Shown: in pieces, positions 55,348 through 64,000 of the stretch | Numbering within the stretch: the stretch's first letter is position 1 | Layout of the letters: each line of letters begins with the position of its first letter | DNA from: Pseudomonas sp. EpS/L25 | GTDB taxonomy: Bacteria; Pseudomonadota; Gammaproteobacteria; Pseudomonadales; Pseudomonadaceae | Length of the DNA: 64,000 nucleotides | NCBI RefSeq assembly: GCF_001512295.1 | Contig: NZ_LNUP01000011.1 | Coordinates: 248,326 to 312,325 of the forward strand | Direction of reading: 5' to 3' | Notes under the pieces: generated by a model | Seen by the model: the letters and a program-made list of their open reading frames with translations, nothing else | What the model was told of the DNA's origin: nothing | The model's database searches: none | Made by a program: the position numbers and the translations under genes

Positions 55348-56142
55348 ATGGCCAAGGTTTACGCGATAGCCAACCAGAAGGGCGGAGTGGGCAAGACCAC
55401 CACGTGCATCAATCTCGCCGCTTCCCTGGCCGCCACCAACCGGCGCAAGGTGCTGTTGATCGACCTCGATCCCCAGGGTAACGCCACCATGGGCAGCGGG
55501 GTGGACAAGCACGCCCTGGAGCATTCGGTGCTGGACGTCCTCACCGGCGCCTGTGGCCTGATCGACGCCATGCACTTCTCGGAGCACGGTGGCTACCAGC
55601 TGCTGCCCTCGAACCGCGATGTCACCGCTGCGGAAGTCGAGCTGCTGGAACTGCCCGGCCGCGAGAGTCGCCTGCGCGACGCCCTGGCACCGGTGCGGGA
55701 CAACTACGACTTCGTGCTCATCGACTGCCCGCCGTCGCTGTCCATGCTGACCATCAACGGCCTGGTAGCCGCCGATGGCGTGATCATCCCCATGCAGTGC
55801 GAATATTTCGCCCTGGAAGGCCTGACCGACCTGATGGGCAGCATCCAGCACATCGCCCAGCGGCTCAATCCGCAACTGAAGATCGAAGGCCTGCTGCGCA
55901 CCATGTTCGATCCGCGCATCGGCCTGGCCAACGACGTCGCCGCCCAGCTCAAGCAGCATTTCGGCGACCAGCTGTACGAAACCATCATTCCACGCAACGT
56001 CCGTCTGGCCGAAGCGCCCAGCTACGGTATGCCCGCCCTGGTCTACGACAAGAGTTCGAAGGGCGCCGTGGCCTATCTGGAGCTGGCCAGCGAGCTGGTC
56101 AAACGTCAGCGCAAGGCGGCTCGTACCGCCAAGACCGCCTAA
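55348..56142 (+). CDS. parA: Chromosome partitioning ATPase ParA (Soj)
   Basis: 264 aa. Deviant Walker ATPase of the chromosomal type, lacking the plasmid-type N-terminal HTH. Walker A KGGVGKTTTCINL (10-22) with the signature lysine, DLDPQGNAT, and Walker B FVLIDCPPSL. Moves ParB-parS complexes at the origin. 9 nt before parB; acts on the parS at 44220. Confidence 0.98.
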   Translation: MAKVYAIANQKGGVGKTTTCINLAASLAATNRRKVLLIDLDPQGNATMGSGVDKHALEHSVLDVLTGACGLIDAMHFSEHGGYQLLPSNRDVTAAEVELLELPGRESRLRDALAPVRDNYDFVLIDCPPSLSMLTINGLVAADGVIIPMQCEYFALEGLTDLMGSIQHIAQRLNPQLKIEGLLRTMFDPRIGLANDVAAQLKQHFGDQLYETIIPRNVRLAEAPSYGMPALVYDKSSKGAVAYLELASELVKRQRKAARTAKTA

Positions 56143-56151
56143 GGAATCCCC

Positions 56152-57024
56152 ATGGCTGTGAAGAAACGAGGACTGGGCCGCGGCCTCGATGCCCTGCTCG
56201 GTGGCGCCAGCGTCAAGGTCCTGCAGGAGCAGGCCGCCGCCGCACCGGTCAGCGAACTGCAATCGCTGCCGCTGGACATCATCCAGCGTGGCAAGTATCA
56301 GCCGCGTCGGCACATGGATCCGGTCGCTCTGGAAGAGTTGGCCAACTCCATCCGCGTCCAGGGGCTGATGCAACCCATCGTGGTACGCGCCATCGGCGAG
56401 GGTCGCTACGAGATCATCGCCGGCGAGCGCCGCTGGCGTGCCAGCCAGCAGGCTGGCCTGGACCGTATCCCGGCGCTGGTGCGCGACGTGCCCGACCAGG
56501 TGGCCATCGCCCTGGCGCTGATCGAGAACATCCAGCGGCAGAACCTCAATCCGCTGGAAGAGGCCATAGCCCTGCAGCGGTTGCAGGACGAATTCGAACT
56601 GACCCAGGCCCAGGTGGCCGAGGCCGTCGGCAAGTCGCGTTCGGGGGTCACCAACCTGCTACGCCTGCTGGCTCTGGCCGACGAGGCCAAGGAGCTGCTG
56701 GCCAAGGGCGAACTGGAAATGGGGCATGCCCGCGCCCTGTTGGGACTGCCAGCGAAACGCCAGGCCGAAGGGGCGCGGCACGTTGTCGCACGGGGTTTGA
56801 CGGTACGCCAGACCGAGGCCCTGGTCCGCCAGTGGCTGAGCGGAGCCGAACCCACCGAGAAGCCGGCGGTCGTCGATCCCGACATCAGCCGTCTGGAGCA
56901 GCGGCTGGCCGAGCGTTTGGGGGCTAGCGTCCAGATCCGCCACGGCGAGAAGGGCAAGGGCCAGTTGGTGATCCGCTACACCTCTTTGGACGAACTTCAA
57001 GGCGTACTGGCGCACATTCGCTGA
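56152..57024 (+). CDS. parB: Chromosome partitioning protein ParB (Spo0J)
   Basis: 290 aa. CTP-dependent parS-binding clamp. Basic N-terminus that contacts ParA (KKRGLGRGLDALLG), the CTP motif with GERRWRASQQAGL, IENIQRQNLNPLEEA, the HTH TQAQVAEAVGKSRSGVTNLLR, and a C-terminal dimer domain. Last gene of mnmG-rsmG-parAB. A stem GGGGTGG/CCACCCC lies about 35 nt after its stop. Confidence 0.98.
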   Translation: MAVKKRGLGRGLDALLGGASVKVLQEQAAAAPVSELQSLPLDIIQRGKYQPRRHMDPVALEELANSIRVQGLMQPIVVRAIGEGRYEIIAGERRWRASQQAGLDRIPALVRDVPDQVAIALALIENIQRQNLNPLEEAIALQRLQDEFELTQAQVAEAVGKSRSGVTNLLRLLALADEAKELLAKGELEMGHARALLGLPAKRQAEGARHVVARGLTVRQTEALVRQWLSGAEPTEKPAVVDPDISRLEQRLAERLGASVQIRHGEKGKGQLVIRYTSLDELQGVLAHIR

Positions 57025-57067
57025 CACAAATGGCTGTCAGCCTGGGCGGCAATCTGTCCGGGGTGGC

Positions 57068-57096
57068 TTGAACCACCCCTGGCACGCCCCTATACT
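57068..57096 (+). promoter_or_regulatory. atp operon sigma70 promoter
   Basis: TTGAAC (57068-57073), 17-bp spacer, TATACT (57091-57096). It lies about 75 bp before the atpI start. The -35 sits in the loop of the GGGGTGG/CCACCCC hairpin (57059-57079) behind parB. Confidence 0.85.
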
Positions 57097-57170
57097 TTGC
57101 CCGCTTTTTGTCGGCACAAAGCATGCCAGTGAAAACAACTATTAAGCCGACACCAGAGGACTTCGAGCCG

Positions 57171-58853
<1,683 letters not shown>

Positions 58854-58908
58854 TCACCCTTCGGGGTGCAGGCAGGACTGATGGACAACGAACGAGCGAG
58901 GTGTTGGC

Positions 58909-59379
58909 GTGAACATTAATGCAACCCTGATAGGCCAGTCCGTTGCCTTCTTCATCTTCGTGCTCTTCTGCATGAAGTACGTGTGGCCGCCGATCATCTC
59001 GGCGCTGCGTGAGCGTGAGAAGAAGATTGCCGATGGCCTTGACGCTGCCAACCGCGCGGCTCGTGATCTGGAAGTGGCACAGCAGCAAGCCAACCAGAAA
59101 GTGAGCGAAGCCAAGGGCCAGGCAGCCGAGATCATCGAGCAAGCCAACAAGCGTGCCGCCCAGATCGTCGAGGACGCACAGGCCAAGGCCCGTGTCGAAG
59201 GCGAGCGGATCAAGGCGCAGGCTCAGGCTGAAATCGAGCAGGAAATCAACAGCGCGAAGGACGCCCTGCGTGCTCGCGTCGGTCTGCTGGCCGTGGCCGG
59301 CGCCGAGAAGATCCTCGGATCGACCGTTGATGCCAATGCTCATGCCCAGTTGGTCGACCGACTGGCAGCGGAAATCTAA
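58909..59379 (+). CDS. atpF: F0F1 ATP synthase subunit b
   Basis: 156 aa from GTG. One N-terminal span ([22 protein letters not shown]), then a long right-handed coiled coil rich in Ala, Gln and Lys ([18 protein letters not shown]) forming the peripheral stalk dimer. Sits between atpE and atpH. Confidence 0.98.
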   Translation: MNINATLIGQSVAFFIFVLFCMKYVWPPIISALREREKKIADGLDAANRAARDLEVAQQQANQKVSEAKGQAAEIIEQANKRAAQIVEDAQAKARVEGERIKAQAQAEIEQEINSAKDALRARVGLLAVAGAEKILGSTVDANAHAQLVDRLAAEI

Positions 59380-59391
59380 GCGAGGCCACCA

Positions 59392-59928
59392 ATGGCAGAA
59401 CTGAACACGCTGGCCCGGCCCTATGCCAAGGCGGCTTTCGAGTTCGCACAGGCCCAGCAGCAGCTGACCCAATGGTCGGCAGCGCTCGGGCTGCTCGCCG
59501 CGGTATCCCAGGACGGGACCGTGCGCCAGCTGCTTCAGCAGCCGCAGTTGACCGCGGACGCCAAGGCCGGATTGCTCATCGACGTATGTGGCGATCAGCT
59601 GGATGCACAGTCCCAGAACTTCGTTCGGACCGTGGCAGAAAACGACCGGATCGACCTGTTCCCGGCCATCGCCGAGATCTACGAGGCGTACAAGGCCGAA
59701 CAGGAAAAATCCATTGAGGCGGAAGTCACCAGTGCTTTCGCCTTGAGCGACGAACAGCAAGACAAACTCGCCAAGGCTCTCAGCGCAAGGCTAGGTCGAC
59801 AAGTGCGACTAAATGCATCCGAGGATGCGAGCCTGATCGGTGGTGTGGTTATCCGCGCCGGCGACTTGGTAATCGATGGCTCCGTTCGCGGCAAGCTCGC
59901 GCAACTGGCCGAAGCGTTGAAACCTTGA
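59392..59928 (+). CDS. atpH: F0F1 ATP synthase subunit delta
   Basis: 178 aa. Links the b dimer to the top of the alpha3beta3 head. N-terminal six-helix domain ([19 protein letters not shown]) and C-terminal [20 protein letters not shown] signature. 12 nt after atpF, 18 nt before atpA. Confidence 0.98.
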   Translation: MAELNTLARPYAKAAFEFAQAQQQLTQWSAALGLLAAVSQDGTVRQLLQQPQLTADAKAGLLIDVCGDQLDAQSQNFVRTVAENDRIDLFPAIAEIYEAYKAEQEKSIEAEVTSAFALSDEQQDKLAKALSARLGRQVRLNASEDASLIGGVVIRAGDLVIDGSVRGKLAQLAEALKP

Positions 59929-59946
59929 GTTTGAAGGGGCAGTAGC

Positions 59947-61491
<1,545 letters not shown>

Positions 61492-61497
61492 GCCGCG

Positions 61498-61517
61498 ACG
61501 GGGGCGCCAGCCCCCGT
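61498..61517 (+). other. Intra-operon hairpin atpA-atpG
   Basis: ACGGGGGC (61498-61505) / GCCCCCGT (61510-61517), 4-nt loop, with only three T after it. Likely an mRNA processing or stability element within the atp transcript; true termination is unlikely. Confidence 0.6.
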
Positions 61518-61539
61518 TTGCCAACCCGATAGGTGTCAC

Positions 61540-62403
61540 ATGGCAGGCGCAAAAGAGATTCGCGGCAAGATCGCGAGCATCAAAAGCACACAGAAGATCA
61601 CCAGCGCCATGGAAAAGGTTGCGGTCAGCAAGATGCGTAAGGCTCAGGCCCGCATGGCTGCCAGCAAACCTTATGCCGAGCGCATCCGCGCTGTGATCGG
61701 CCACCTGGCCAATGCCAACCCCGAGTACCGCCATGCCTTCATGGTGGAACGCGAGGTCAAGCGCGTCGGTTACATCGTGGTCAGCTCCGATCGGGGTCTG
61801 GCCGGTGGTCTGAACACCAACCTGTTCAAGGCTCTGGTCCGCGACATGAGCGACCAGCGCGGCAAGGGTGTGGAAATCGATCTGGCGGTGATCGGGGCCA
61901 AGGGTGCCTCCTTCTTCCGCAGCTTCGGCGGCAACGTGGTCGCGGCCATCAGCCACCTTGGCGAAGCCCCGGCGATCGGCGACCTGATCGGCAGCATCAA
62001 GGTGATGCTGGATGCCTACCTGGACGGCCGTATCGACCGTCTGTACGTGGTGTCCAACGTCTTCGTCAACACCATGACCCAGAAGCCGACCATCCAGCAG
62101 CTGGTACCCCTGGTACCGACCGAGGGCGGTGAGCTGCAGGGCAAGCATTGGGACTACCTCTACGAGCCCGACGCCAAGACCCTGCTCGACGGTCTGCTGG
62201 TGCGCTACGTGGAATCCCAGGTGTACCAGGCCGTGGTCGAGAACGCTGCCAGCGAACAGGCCGCGCGGATGATCGCGATGAAGAACGCCACCGACAACGC
62301 CGGCGATCTCATCAAGGAGCTGCAGCTGGTCTACAACAAGGCTCGCCAGGCTGCGATCACCCAGGAAATTTCGGAAATCGTCGGCGGCGCCGCCGCGGTC
62401 TGA
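61540..62403 (+). CDS. atpG: F0F1 ATP synthase subunit gamma
   Basis: 287 aa. Central rotating shaft. N-terminal [36 protein letters not shown], and the C-terminal helix [18 protein letters not shown] with [17 protein letters not shown]. Between atpA and atpD. Confidence 0.99.
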   Translation: MAGAKEIRGKIASIKSTQKITSAMEKVAVSKMRKAQARMAASKPYAERIRAVIGHLANANPEYRHAFMVEREVKRVGYIVVSSDRGLAGGLNTNLFKALVRDMSDQRGKGVEIDLAVIGAKGASFFRSFGGNVVAAISHLGEAPAIGDLIGSIKVMLDAYLDGRIDRLYVVSNVFVNTMTQKPTIQQLVPLVPTEGGELQGKHWDYLYEPDAKTLLDGLLVRYVESQVYQAVVENAASEQAARMIAMKNATDNAGDLIKELQLVYNKARQAAITQEISEIVGGAAAV

Positions 62404-62415
62404 CGGACAGCTTAA

Positions 62416-63810
<1,395 letters not shown>

Positions 63811-63815
63811 CTGCC

Positions 63816-63833
63816 GCGCCCGGCGACGGGCGC
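63816..63833 (+). other. Intra-operon hairpin atpD-atpC
   Basis: GCGCCCG (63816-63822) / CGGGCGC (63827-63833) with a GCGA tetraloop, no T-run. Similar in placement to the atpA-atpG hairpin. Confidence 0.55.
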
Positions 63834-63848
63834 TCTTAGAGGCATGCT

Positions 63849-64000
63849 ATGGCCAAGACAGTCCAATGCGACATCGTCAGCGCGGAAGGGGAAATCTTCT
63901 CCGGCGCGGTGGAGATGATCATCGCCCACGGCCACCTGGGTGATCTGGGTATCGCCCCGGGCCATGCGCCGCTGCTCACCGATCTGAAACCGGGCCCCAT
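63849..64000 (+). CDS. atpC: F0F1 ATP synthase subunit epsilon (partial)
   Basis: Only the first 50 codons are inside the window ([19 protein letters not shown], then [17 protein letters not shown]). This is the beta-sandwich domain of the epsilon subunit, which regulates and couples the rotor. The 3' end is cut by the window edge. Confidence 0.97.
   Translation, partial: MAKTVQCDIVSAEGEIFSGAVEMIIAHGHLGDLGIAPGHAPLLTDLKPGP

Overview
The window is about 64 kb of high-GC gammaproteobacterial chromosome centred on the replication origin, and it is almost certainly from Pseudomonas. Gene content and order follow the P. aeruginosa origin region closely: atp operon, parAB, rsmG, mnmG, mnmE, yidC, yidD, rnpA, rpmH, oriC, dnaA, dnaN, recF, gyrB, plsC, gmhB, glySQ, tag, htrB-like, PilZ, TPR, rsmB, fmt, def, LysM, dprA, tsaC, qor, hemF, aroE, gamma-carbonic anhydrase, prlC, then betC and trpI/trpBA. 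A member of the P. oryzihabitans/psychrotolerans group is my guess, at low confidence; no rRNA or other diagnostic gene is present.

Layout. 1-5.5 kb: DUF2141 protein, tryptophan synthase genes trpBA with divergent regulator trpI, then DUF883, dodecin and DUF1161 small proteins. 5.5-8.4 kb: flavohemoglobin and its divergent sigma54 activator, a nitric-oxide detoxification pair. 8.6-14.4 kb: chemoreceptor, choline-sulfate module (choX, betC, LysR regulator) and a VOC protein. 14.5-23 kb: lactonase-like secreted protein, a frameshifted CigR/RcnB-like gene, yheV-like, prlC, gamma-carbonic anhydrase, aroE-hemF and a quinone oxidoreductase. 23-26.4 kb: an orphan 1128-aa multi-PAS hybrid kinase. 26.4-32.4 kb: tsaC, dprA and a LysM protein on one strand, def-fmt-rsmB on the other. 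32.4-36.7 kb: bactofilin, a membrane coiled-coil protein, an M23 peptidase, TPR, PilZ, a lipid A acyltransferase and tag. 37-41.4 kb: glyQS-gmhB-plsC. 41.8-47.9 kb: dnaA-dnaN-recF-gyrB on the minus strand, with a perfect parS inside the recF 3' end. 47.9-48.4 kb: oriC. 48.4-64 kb: rpmH-rnpA-yidD-yidC, mnmE, mnmG-rsmG-parA-parB and atpIBEFHAGDC, with atpC cut by the window end.

The genes form the core chromosome-maintenance neighbourhood: initiation (dnaA/oriC), clamp and gyrase, origin segregation (parABS), membrane insertion (yidC) and ATP synthesis. There is no prophage, insertion sequence, CRISPR array, defence island, tRNA or rRNA.

The unexplained structure lies in the noncoding DNA. (i) A family of four hairpin-forming dispersed elements (142-229 bp) has arms that co-vary between copies, and each abuts the stop codon of a minus-strand gene. 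(ii) Perfect DnaA boxes (TTATCCACA) occur far more often than expected, in four intergenic clusters besides oriC. One, near 16.6 kb, has two perfect boxes flanking an exact IHF consensus, an arrangement reminiscent of E. coli datA. I see no wholly new protein system.
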